A stretch of DNA of 36,260 bases, from positions 1 through 36,260 of the forward strand of contig JAPLNJ010000273.1 in the NCBI GenBank assembly GCA_026692885.1, read 5' to 3'. Positions within the stretch are counted from its first letter, which is position 1; every line of letters starts with the position of its first letter. Origin of the DNA: Planctomycetota bacterium. GTDB taxonomy: Bacteria > Planctomycetota > Planctomycetia > Pirellulales > Pirellulaceae. The notes under the pieces are model-generated. The model made no database searches and was not told where the DNA came from. It saw nothing but the letters and a program-made list of their open reading frames with translations. Shown in pieces: positions 1 through 7,270 of this stretch. The position numbers and the translations under genes are program-made.

Positions 1-7
1 CCGCCTT

Positions 8-56
8 CCTCCCTTCCCCAGCCTGCCGCCTCCGGCGGCAGGCTGGGGAAGGGAGG
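8..56. repeat. Perfect 23-bp inverted repeat (long hairpin)
   Basis: Positions 8-30 and 34-56 are exact reverse complements separated by the 3-base loop TCC. The stem is very GC-rich. As RNA it would be an extremely stable hairpin. It could terminate transcription of a gene lying to the left of the window, although no clear U-tract follows (GGTATT), or it could be a REP-like palindromic element. The base pairing is read directly from the sequence; the function is inferred. Confidence 0.8.
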
Positions 57-139
57 GGTATTGCTGCGTTCGCGATCTCGCTCACAAGACTCCTTCACCG
101 GCCGCGCAAGGCGGCAGGGGTCGAAGTGAGACAGTCGAA

Positions 140-255
140 CTAGCCGACGCACCTTTTTCTCGCCCCGATGGGGGCAGCCACAAATCAGCCCAGTTAGCAA
201 CGCCCTAGCCGACACGCTTTTTCGCCCCGATAGGGGCAGCCACAAATCAGCCCAG
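140..255. repeat. Two direct copies of a ~52-bp intergenic repeat
   Basis: Positions 140-193 and 205-255 carry near-identical units. Each begins CTAGCCGAC, continues through a T-rich stretch and a CGCCCCGAT(A/G)GGGGC segment, and ends in CAGCCACAAATCAGCCCAG. They are separated by 11 bases. Each contains a small internal palindrome (GCCCC / GGGGC). Only two copies are present, so this is not a CRISPR array. A dispersed intergenic repeat family is the simplest reading. Confidence 0.75.
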
Positions 256-296
256 GGCAGAGCGGAGCGGCGTTCGCCGCGTAGCGCCGCCCTGGG
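251..296. repeat. Inverted repeat / hairpin next to the direct repeats
   Basis: CCCAGGGC at 251-258 pairs with GCCCTGGG at 289-296, and the intervening sequence is itself GC-rich and self-complementary (GGCGGCG and CGCCGCC segments). It directly abuts the second direct-repeat copy. A short AGCCCTGAAGGGGCGAAAC segment follows at about 319-337. This looks like a REP-type palindromic unit. It lies between the window edge and the first gene and could affect transcription read-through. Confidence 0.6.
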
Positions 297-356
297 TTCT
301 GGGATTATCAAGAACGCCAGCCCTGAAGGGGCGAAACAAGCCAGCGCAGTACGATT

Positions 357-503
357 ATGCCACAGGACCAGGTCGAGCATCATCGTAGAAGAAAGCTCCA
401 GGACGCATGGCGTGTTTTGTTCAGACGCCACGGGCTGGACTTTGGCGAACGATACGTGTGGGATGAACCAACTAATCCCCCCCCCTTCTTCCTCTTCACG
501 TGA
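357..503 (+). CDS. Small ORF of unknown function overlapping the 5' end of the next gene
   Basis: An ATG at 357 opens a 48-codon frame that ends at a TGA at 501-503. The product is basic in its first half and contains the stretch LDFGERYVWDEP before running through prolines encoded by a 9-base C tract. I do not recognise it. It lies in a different frame from the downstream dehydratase, but loss of a single C in the tract would join the two frames. It may be a real small gene, a remnant, an N-terminal extension separated by a tract slip, or chance. Confidence 0.22.
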   Translation: MPQDQVEHHRRRKLQDAWRVLFRRHGLDFGERYVWDEPTNPPPFFLFT

Positions 504-2559
504 TGCGCAACCGTTCCGCCATTCTTCCATGAAACCCACGAATCGCCTTCAAGATAACGAGCAGGGTTCCAACGGCCATGGCGGCCGCTTCGCCTCGTCG
601 TCGCGAGCCCCGGAGCACGACAACCGTGTGCAGCGGTGGTGTCGCTGGGCAGCCCAGAGGACGAATCGATTGCTGACCGGAAAGACGGCATCCTTCCGCG
701 TATTTCTTCTGGGTTTGGGCCATTCCGGGTTGTTCGTGCTCGCCTACTGGATGGCGTTTTGCCTGCGTTTCGACTTCGCGGTGCCCCCGGACTCCAGAGA
801 AGTGTTCTGGATGACCTTGCCGTGGGTCTTGGCGGTAAAACTGGCCGTCTTCTTCTTCTCCGGCAACTACCACGGCTGGTGGCGTTACGTGACCTTTGCC
901 GACCTGGTGGTGTTGCTGCGGGCAGCCGGACTGTCGCTGCTCGTGGTGGCCGCGGCGGACCATTTTAGTTTCAGCTCCCACATTCCCCGCGTCGTGCTGG
1001 TCTTGGACTGTGTCGTCACCGTCGTGGCGCTAGGAAGCTTGCGGGCGTCTTGGCGATTGTTCCGCGAGCAGGTTTGGCCGCTGTTCAACCCCCACGATTG
1101 CCGCTGGGCGCTACTTATTGGGGCAGACCACTCCGCCGGGCTGTTGGCCCATCAGATTCAATCCCATGCGCAAACCAAGTACCGGATTCGCGGACTGCTG
1201 GCCACGGACGGCGAGAGCACAGGCTCACACCTGGGCGGCATTCCCATCGTGGGCACGGCCGAGCGGCTCTGCGAACTCGCCGCGATCCACCGCACCACGG
1301 ATATCTTGGTCATCGCGGGGAGTGTGCCGGGTAACCGCTTGCGGCAGTGGATGGAAGCGTGCGATGCTGGTGGCTTGACGCTGAAAATCATTCCGCCTTT
1401 GCAGGATCTATTTGACGGCGACCGCCGAATTCCTGTCCGGGACATCGAAATCAACGATCTGCTGCACCGAGAACCCGTCCAGCTGGACTCGCACGCCGTC
1501 GGTACGCTGCTGGAAGGCCGCACGGTCATGGTGACGGGTGCTGGCGGCAGTATTGGTTCGGAAATCTGTCGCCAAGTGCTGCGGTTCAAACCACGGCAGC
1601 TCGTGCTGGTGGGCCGGGGTGAGAACCGCATCTTCTTTGTCGAGCGCGAACTGCAAGCCTGCGGCACAGCGACGACGCTCTGGTCTTGCATTGGCGACAT
1701 CACGGATGTCCCTCGGATGCGGCGGCTGTTCGAGGAACACCGTCCCGAGGTGGTCTTTCATGCGGCCGCCCACAAGCACGTGCCACTGATGGAAGCGAAT
1801 GTCGGCGAAGCGATCAAGAACAATGTCCTCGGCACGAGATGCCTGGCCGACTTGGCGGATCAAACAGGGGTTCAGAATTTCGTCCTTATTAGCACCGACA
1901 AAGCGGTCAATCCTTCGAGTGTCATGGGTGCTTCCAAGCAACTTGCCGAGCGCTACGTGCACGCTCTGTCCCAGGAATCCGCGACGCGATTCACGGTCGT
2001 CCGCTTTGGCAACGTGCTGGGTTCGACCGGCAGCGTGGTGCCCATCTTTCAGGAGCAGATTCGCCGCGGCGGGCCGATCACCGTGACAGACCTCAGGATG
2101 ACCCGTTTCTTCATGACGATCCCCGAAGCCTCGCAACTCGTCTTGCAAGCCGCCGCCATGGGCAAGGGCGGCGAAATCTTCGTGCTGGACATGGGGGAAC
2201 CGATCCGCATCATCGATCTGGCGCGCGATCTGATCCGTCTGTCGGGCCTGCCCGAGGAAGCGATTGAGATTGTCGTCACCGGCACCCGCCCCGGAGAAAA
2301 GCTCTATGAAGAGCTGTACTTTGGTGAGGAGGAAACCCTGGCCACTTCCCACCCCAAGCTGCGCGCCGCTTATCACCGCTTCGACACCAAGGACGAGGCC
2401 CGCCAGAGTATCGCGGAACTCGCGGCCCTGGTCGACGGGCAGGATGCGTCCCTGCTGCGCAAGCTGCATGAGGTCGTACCGGAGTTCCAACCTCCGTCTA
2501 GCACAAGTCTTGAGCAAACACAATCGAGTGAGTCCTGCGCACTCATCGCTCAAGAATAA
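463..2559 (+). CDS. Membrane-anchored nucleotide-sugar 4,6-dehydratase (WbpM/CapD/FlaA1 family, long form)
   Basis: This predicted inner-membrane enzyme converts a UDP-HexNAc (usually UDP-GlcNAc) to the 4-keto-6-deoxy form, the first step toward QuiNAc/FucNAc-type sugars. The 698-residue product has a hydrophobic N-terminal third with about four membrane segments (roughly residues 78-195), a CoA-binding-like middle domain and a C-terminal SDR domain. That domain has the Rossmann motif TGAGGSIGSE near residue 360 and the catalytic region STDKAVNP followed by MGASK, a Ser-Met-Lys triad (about S477, M488, K492) typical of the long WbpM-like forms, where Met replaces Tyr. The frame is open back to a GTG at 412. 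ATGs lie at 463 and 529, and the N-terminal ~60 residues are low-complexity, so the start is uncertain. A 9-base C tract (477-485) lies between the two ATGs. Confidence 0.9.
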   Translation: MNQLIPPPSSSSRDAQPFRHSSMKPTNRLQDNEQGSNGHGGRFASSSRAPEHDNRVQRWCRWAAQRTNRLLTGKTASFRVFLLGLGHSGLFVLAYWMAFCLRFDFAVPPDSREVFWMTLPWVLAVKLAVFFFSGNYHGWWRYVTFADLVVLLRAAGLSLLVVAAADHFSFSSHIPRVVLVLDCVVTVVALGSLRASWRLFREQVWPLFNPHDCRWALLIGADHSAGLLAHQIQSHAQTKYRIRGLLATDGESTGSHLGGIPIVGTAERLCELAAIHRTTDILVIAGSVPGNRLRQWMEACDAGGLTLKIIPPLQDLFDGDRRIPVRDIEINDLLHREPVQLDSHAVGTLLEGRTVMVTGAGGSIGSEICRQVLRFKPRQLVLVGRGENRIFFVERELQACGTATTLWSCIGDITDVPRMRRLFEEHRPEVVFHAAAHKHVPLMEANVGEAIKNNVLGTRCLADLADQTGVQNFVLISTDKAVNPSSVMGASKQLAERYVHALSQESATRFTVVRFGNVLGSTGSVVPIFQEQIRRGGPITVTDLRMTRFFMTIPEASQLVLQAAAMGKGGEIFVLDMGEPIRIIDLARDLIRLSGLPEEAIEIVVTGTRPGEKLYEELYFGEEETLATSHPKLRAAYHRFDTKDEARQSIAELAALVDGQDASLLRKLHEVVPEFQPPSSTSLEQTQSSESCALIAQE

Positions 2560-2589
2560 CCGACGTCAACAACCAACGGGACGAAACCT

Positions 2590-4149
2590 ATGAAGGTTCT
2601 TCTGATTCAGCCTTCGGAATTTGCAGACGACACGATAACCCCCGAGTACAAGAAGCGGGGCCGCTTGAAAGTCTTGGCGAAGTCCGTGATCATGCGCCCC
2701 GCCTGTCTCCCGCCCATGGGTCTCTTGTATGTCGCCAACTCCATAAAGCGAGCCAATCATGAGGTCGCGATCATCGACGCCGTCACCCTGCAACTCACCA
2801 ACAGAGAAATCGTTCAGGAAATTGTTCATTGGACCCCCGACCTCGTTGGTATATCTTTGTATTCGTGGAGGCTCCGCGAAGCACACTCATTAACCGCGAG
2901 TATCAAGAAGGCCCTTCGAATCCCCATCGTGCTCGGCGGCCCCCATCCCACCGCCTTACCAGACGAGACGCTCGCTGAATTCAAGGACGCAGATTTTCTC
3001 CTGACGGGGTGGGCCGATTTCTCCATCATCAACTTTTTAGATATGCTCGAAGGAAGAACCGGTCAGACGACCGTCCCTGGCTTGTGTTACCGCGCAAACA
3101 ATACCATCACCAAAAACAGCCCTTCCACGCTCCCGTCAAATCTCGATGAAATACCCTTTCCGGACAGAAGCGTAATTGACTACATGTATGATAACGATCT
3201 GTATTACAACATCACGACTCCCAATCGCAAGATCGATATCATCATGACCTCTCGAAACTGCCCCTTCACCTGCAGATTCTGCCAGAACCTGACAGGACAT
3301 AAGTACCTTCCTCATAGTCCTGAACACGTCATTGAGGAGATCGACTATCTTGTGAGTCGAGGTGTGAGTTCTATTGAAATCATGGACGATACATTTACGG
3401 TGAATCGCAAACGCGTTGAGAAGATATTTGACCTGATTGAGTCAAGACACCACGGGCTAGACTTCCGTATCAGGAGTCGAGTGAATCTGATTGACAAACA
3501 GCTACTACACAGATTCAAGAGAATCGGCGGAAGAGCCGTAAGTTACGGGCTGGAATCCGGAAGTGATGCGGTCTTAGGACTAATGCATAAACAGACCACC
3601 GTTGCAGATAATGCGGCGGCCTGTCTAGCAACCAAGGAAGCGGGCCTCATTTGTCATTCCACCTGGCTGTTTGGGTGGCCTGGCGAGTCTTTAGAGGACA
3701 TTGACTGTACCTTCGAGTTCATCAAGCAGTATCTGCCGACTACATTCAATATTGGTGTCCTGATACCACTGCCCGGAACTCCGATCTATGACGAAGCAAG
3801 AGAGAACGGGACCCTCGATAAAGACTGGAGCGTCACCAATACATCTCTTCCATATGTCAAGACCGCATTATGGCCCAATCGGGCCGACTTGGTACGCCTT
3901 CTCGATCGAAAGATGTTTTATCTGCAGATCAATCCCAGATACCTATGGCAGACGATGCTTCTGATTGTGCGTTTCCGCAATACTCGATTGTTCTCATATG
4001 GGGCGAACGTAGTATTCCGCAAGGTCTGTCGGGCGGCCTTTTACAGCGCCGTGTTTTTGTGGCGACAGCCTCAACAAACATTTGGCCGACTGTCACACGT
4101 CATCGAAAGAGCGATTAAGAAACCCAGAATCAGGGGGCACAAGAGTTGA
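2590..4149 (+). CDS. Radical SAM protein with N-terminal B12-binding-like domain
   Basis: The 519-residue product has an N-terminal cobalamin-binding-like Rossmann domain (about residues 1-150, including the GGPHPTALPDE strand-loop) and a radical SAM domain with the cluster-binding motif C224-x3-C228-x2-C231. The BchE/Elp3-type layout suggests a cobalamin-dependent methylase or C-C bond chemistry; I do not see the full DxHxxG cobalamin motif. The C-terminus is basic with a hydrophobic stretch, perhaps membrane-associated. It begins 30 bases after the dehydratase. Base composition is visibly more AT-rich than its neighbours: the line 3181-3240 has 23 G+C of 60, against 42 of 60 at 5041-5100 in the glycosyltransferase. 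This suggests separate acquisition. The substrate is unknown, but lipid or sugar modification fits the context. Confidence 0.85.
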   Translation: MKVLLIQPSEFADDTITPEYKKRGRLKVLAKSVIMRPACLPPMGLLYVANSIKRANHEVAIIDAVTLQLTNREIVQEIVHWTPDLVGISLYSWRLREAHSLTASIKKALRIPIVLGGPHPTALPDETLAEFKDADFLLTGWADFSIINFLDMLEGRTGQTTVPGLCYRANNTITKNSPSTLPSNLDEIPFPDRSVIDYMYDNDLYYNITTPNRKIDIIMTSRNCPFTCRFCQNLTGHKYLPHSPEHVIEEIDYLVSRGVSSIEIMDDTFTVNRKRVEKIFDLIESRHHGLDFRIRSRVNLIDKQLLHRFKRIGGRAVSYGLESGSDAVLGLMHKQTTVADNAAACLATKEAGLICHSTWLFGWPGESLEDIDCTFEFIKQYLPTTFNIGVLIPLPGTPIYDEARENGTLDKDWSVTNTSLPYVKTALWPNRADLVRLLDRKMFYLQINPRYLWQTMLLIVRFRNTRLFSYGANVVFRKVCRAAFYSAVFLWRQPQQTFGRLSHVIERAIKKPRIRGHKS

Positions 4150-4313
4150 AAACATCCTATGTGATCCGACTGGCCAGCCTGTCACGCACAACGGCCTACC
4201 ACCGCGGAAGACACGGAGATGCCGTCGTGCTGTTCCTCATAGCTTCAATGAGCTGGTATCCGGCGTACTTCCGTCCAACCTGAAGTGGCAATATGAATAG
4301 ACAGACCGGAGAC

Positions 4314-4752
4314 ATGAATCTAGATGTGAAAAAGTATGGGGAGGCCGGACCCCGTGGCACTGATACCTACATTGTCGGTGAACTAGAGCAGCATTCGAAA
4401 GAATGGTTTGAAAAGGTTGAAGATCATCGCTATAGCGTAGAACCCTTCATGCATTTTCGTCGGGATGCTCTATCATCGCCGGTCGCTAACCACTTTGCGG
4501 GTATGGATCAAGCACGGACTCCTAAAAGGGAGACCATGGCGATCCTTTCGCGATGTGCTGCATCATCATGTGAAGTCGCTCGGCACGAAAGCCTATACGA
4601 ACGCGGAAATACGCAGTCTATTTGCTGAGTTTCAGCAGGTTCAAATAGCGCCGTTTCTGACTGATGGCGATACACGCCGGTTACCACAATTCGTGGTTTC
4701 CGTACTGCCAAATTCCATTGGCTGGTTCTTCGGGATAAGGGCGAAACGATGA
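4314..4752 (+). pseudogene. SAM-dependent methyltransferase remnant lacking its central domain
   Basis: From the ATG at 4314 the frame encodes a methyltransferase-like N-terminus (KYGEAGPRGTDTYIVGELEQ, then EWFEKVEDHRYSVEPFMH) up to about 4455. It then runs into unrelated sequence and stops at 4628. From about 4465, in another frame, the C-terminal part of what looks like the same family appears (LYHRRSLTTLRVWIKHGLL, then SFRDVLHHHVKSLGTKAYT) and runs to the stop at 4752. The SAM-binding core with a GxGxG-type motif, normally between these parts, is absent. The simplest explanation is one internal deletion of several hundred bases with loss of frame near 4455-4465. The product should be inactive. 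The family assignment is from recall of motif order and has not been checked by a search. Confidence 0.65.
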
Positions 4753-4857
4753 TTAAACGTATTCCGAGTGTATCGCCGTTTGATACGCGGACGTGACACC
4801 CCCGATCCGTGCCGCTCGCGGCTTGAGCCGGCTCAAGACAACATTGTGGATTGCAGG

Positions 4858-5994
4858 ATGACGAAGCGGCGAATGCTCATGGCGGTCTACAACCCCATCG
4901 AGTTCGATGGCCGGGTCAAGCGCGCCTGCGCCTGCATCGCGCCGGAGTTTGAGCTGACGCTCGTATGCCTCCCGAGCGCAAACGAGTACCGGAACGACGC
5001 TTTCCGGATCGAGCGCCTCGCGCCCGCGGGCGGTGGGCGAATCGCGCGGCTGGTGTCCTTCTGGTGGCAGATTGCGCGCACGGCGCGCCGTCTGAGGGCA
5101 GAGGTCGTGTATGTGCATGACTTCTTCCTGCCACTGGCGGGTTGGATGGCAGCGCGCGTCTGTGGTGCCCGGTTGATCTACGACGCCCATGAGCTGATCG
5201 TTCCGGTGTCCGGGGTCCGCCTCACGCCCAAGGAACGCCTCTTCTACTGGTGCGAGCAGTTCACCGTGAGCAAGGCGGATCTCGTGATCGCCGCCAATCC
5301 GGAGCGGGCCGAGGTCATGCGGTCGCACTACGCCCTTGAAGAGCGACCCACCGCGGTGCGGAACATCCCGCCGGCGCCCACCTCGAGGTCGACCGACGCC
5401 GAGGTGGTAGCTCGTTTTCCAGGGCTAAGGAAGGACGCTCCCAGTGACGTGCACCTCGTTTACATGGGCGACGTCTGCATGGCGCGAGGGCTGCGGCTGT
5501 TGGTCGAATCCCTGGAGTTCCTTCCGAGTAACTACAAGCTCGTCTGTGTCGGCGGTGGGCCAGACTTGCCCGACTTCCGCAGGATCGAGGCGAGCGATCC
5601 GGAGCATCGCATTCGCGTGACCGGTGTAGTTCCCCACGATCAGGTTTTCGACCTGGTCCGGCAGGCGGACATTGGCGTCGTGAGCTACTCGATGTCGGGA
5701 ATCAACAACATCCTCTGCGCCCCTAACAAAGTATTCGAGTACGCGCAAGCCGGCCTGCCCATGGTCGCCACCTGCCAGCCGACGATTCGGGCGATTTTCG
5801 ACAAATGGAAGATCGGTGCGCTGGTGGGGTGCGACGGTGTCGTCACGCCACAAGAGATCGCCAAGGCGGTCCAGGAGGTCGGAAGCCACCGCGATCACTA
5901 CGCCTCCAGTTTGGTGCCCTTCCTGGAGGCCAATACCTGGCAACGTGAGGCTGAGGTGCTCCTGTCGGCCGTACGGACGGCCTGTGCAGATTGA
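4858..5994 (+). CDS. Glycosyltransferase, GT4-like (GT-B fold)
   Basis: The 378-residue protein probably transfers a sugar from a nucleotide donor to the growing lipid-linked glycan at the cytoplasmic membrane face. It begins MTKRRMLMAVYNPIEFDGR, where GT-B enzymes start their first strand. It has VYVHDFFLP and YDAHEL segments near residue 85-105, a VYMGD donor-domain start near 202, GVVPHDQV near 260, and a nucleotide-sugar-binding loop NKVFEYAQAGLPMV near 290. The frame is open upstream to 4768, but the upstream part does not look coding, so the ATG at 4858 was chosen. It is the most GC-rich gene of this part of the window. Acceptor and donor cannot be read from sequence. Confidence 0.85.
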   Translation: MTKRRMLMAVYNPIEFDGRVKRACACIAPEFELTLVCLPSANEYRNDAFRIERLAPAGGGRIARLVSFWWQIARTARRLRAEVVYVHDFFLPLAGWMAARVCGARLIYDAHELIVPVSGVRLTPKERLFYWCEQFTVSKADLVIAANPERAEVMRSHYALEERPTAVRNIPPAPTSRSTDAEVVARFPGLRKDAPSDVHLVYMGDVCMARGLRLLVESLEFLPSNYKLVCVGGGPDLPDFRRIEASDPEHRIRVTGVVPHDQVFDLVRQADIGVVSYSMSGINNILCAPNKVFEYAQAGLPMVATCQPTIRAIFDKWKIGALVGCDGVVTPQEIAKAVQEVGSHRDHYASSLVPFLEANTWQREAEVLLSAVRTACAD

Positions 5995-6127
5995 CGGAGC
6001 AGGCCGATGGGGACAACTATCCTGTCCGTGCGGAGTCAGAGGTTGTCGGTTTGGCCGTCCCGCTTGGAGAGACTGGTGGCACATGACAGGAAGTCACAAC
6101 CGAGGCTTTGGGGGCTGAGAGGCACCG

Positions 6128-6134
6128 AGGAGGG
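6128..6134 (+). promoter_or_regulatory. Strong ribosome binding site for wecB
   Basis: AGGAGGG lies 8 bases upstream of the ATG at 6143. It is among the best Shine-Dalgarno matches in a window where most starts have weak or overlapping signals, and it fixes the wecB start. Confidence 0.75.
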
Positions 6135-6142
6135 AACGGTTT

Positions 6143-7270
6143 ATGAAGAAAATCCTTGTCGTTTTCGGAACTCGTCCTGAAGCGATCAAACTAGCGCCGG
6201 TGATCAAGGAACTTCAGGCGACGGGGGCGGCGGAGACGCGTGTCTGCGTCACGGGCCAGCATCGCCAAATGCTAGATCAGGTTCTGAAACTGTTCGGGAT
6301 CACACCCGACTTTGACCTGAACCTAATGCGCCCCGGCCAGGACTTAACCGACGTCACGGCAGGTGTCCTCCAAGGAATGCGGTTGGTGCTGAGCGAATTC
6401 CGTCCGGACTGGGTGGTCGTCCAGGGGGATACCACCACGACCTTCGCCGCGACTTTGGCAGCATTCTATCAGAAATCGCGGGTGGCCCACGTGGAGGCCG
6501 GCCTGCGTACGGGGTGCCTGCTTGCCCCGTGGCCCGAAGAACTCAACCGGCGGCTAACGACGGTGATGGCCAATCTACACTTTCCCCCCACTGCCAGAGC
6601 CGCTGCTTGCCTATTGCGGGAAGGTGTGTCCGCCGAGGTGATCTGCGAGACCGGCAACACCGTGATTGATGCCCTGCTGATGGTCGTCGAACGCATTCGT
6701 AGCGATGACAGCCTTGCTGTAGCTCTGCGAGAAAGGTTCGATTTCCTGTCGCCGGATTGTCGCCTGCTGCTGGTGACCGGGCATCGACGAGAAAGTTTTG
6801 GCCAGCCCCTCGAAGCCATCTGCCGGGCCCTGCGGCGACTTGGTGAGCGACCAGACGTGCAGATCGTCTACCCGGTGCATCCGAACCCGAACGTCCAGCA
6901 ACTGGTGAAACAATACCTAAGTGGCTTGCCGCGAGTGCATCTGATCGATCCGCAGGACTATCTGCCGTTTGTCTATCTGATGATGCGCGCCTACCTGATC
7001 ATCACCGACTCGGGCGGAGTTCAGGAGGAAGCCCCTTCACTTGGCAAGCCTGTACTCGTCATGCGAGACACAACAGAGCGACCAGAGGCCGTCGAGGCAG
7101 GAACGGTGCGACTGGTAGGCGCCCACGAACATCGCATCGTCGATGAAGCGACTCGCCTGCTGGAGGATCAGAGGGAATACCAACGGATGTCGAGCGTTCA
7201 CAATCCTTATGGCGACGGACAAGCGTCCTCCCGGATCGTTCGTCGGATGTTGCAGGAGGTTTCCCCATGA
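6143..7270 (+). CDS. wecB: UDP-N-acetylglucosamine 2-epimerase (non-hydrolysing)
   Basis: This cytosolic enzyme interconverts UDP-GlcNAc and UDP-ManNAc. The 375-residue product matches the family length and shows its hallmarks in order: FGTRPEAIK near residue 8, TGQHRQMLDQVLKLFGI near 37, QGDTTTT near 94, HVEAGLRTG near 116, PWPEELNRR near 130, ETGNTVIDAL near 170, VTGHRRES near 212, and TDSGGVQEEAP near 290. It overlaps wecC by an ATGA and is followed by it, the classic WecBC pair that yields UDP-ManNAcA. A WbpI-type role (2-epimerisation of UDP-GlcNAc(3NAc)A) is an alternative given the downstream 3-amino-sugar genes, but the motif wording is closer to WecB. Confidence 0.95.
   Translation: MKKILVVFGTRPEAIKLAPVIKELQATGAAETRVCVTGQHRQMLDQVLKLFGITPDFDLNLMRPGQDLTDVTAGVLQGMRLVLSEFRPDWVVVQGDTTTTFAATLAAFYQKSRVAHVEAGLRTGCLLAPWPEELNRRLTTVMANLHFPPTARAAACLLREGVSAEVICETGNTVIDALLMVVERIRSDDSLAVALRERFDFLSPDCRLLLVTGHRRESFGQPLEAICRALRRLGERPDVQIVYPVHPNPNVQQLVKQYLSGLPRVHLIDPQDYLPFVYLMMRAYLIITDSGGVQEEAPSLGKPVLVMRDTTERPEAVEAGTVRLVGAHEHRIVDEATRLLEDQREYQRMSSVHNPYGDGQASSRIVRRMLQEVSP

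Noticed and set aside
140..255. CRISPR array
   Set aside because: Only two imperfect copies with an 11-base spacer and no cas genes in the window.
1408..2553. Long (381-codon) minus-strand open frame inside the first dehydratase gene
   Set aside because: It lies antisense to a gene with clear family motifs; its translation is rich in His/Arg/Gln with no domain pattern, as expected from the third-position bias of a GC-rich gene.
4146..4286. Short frame from a TTG overlapping the radical SAM stop
   Set aside because: About 46 codons with no motif and no ribosome site; probably non-coding spacer.
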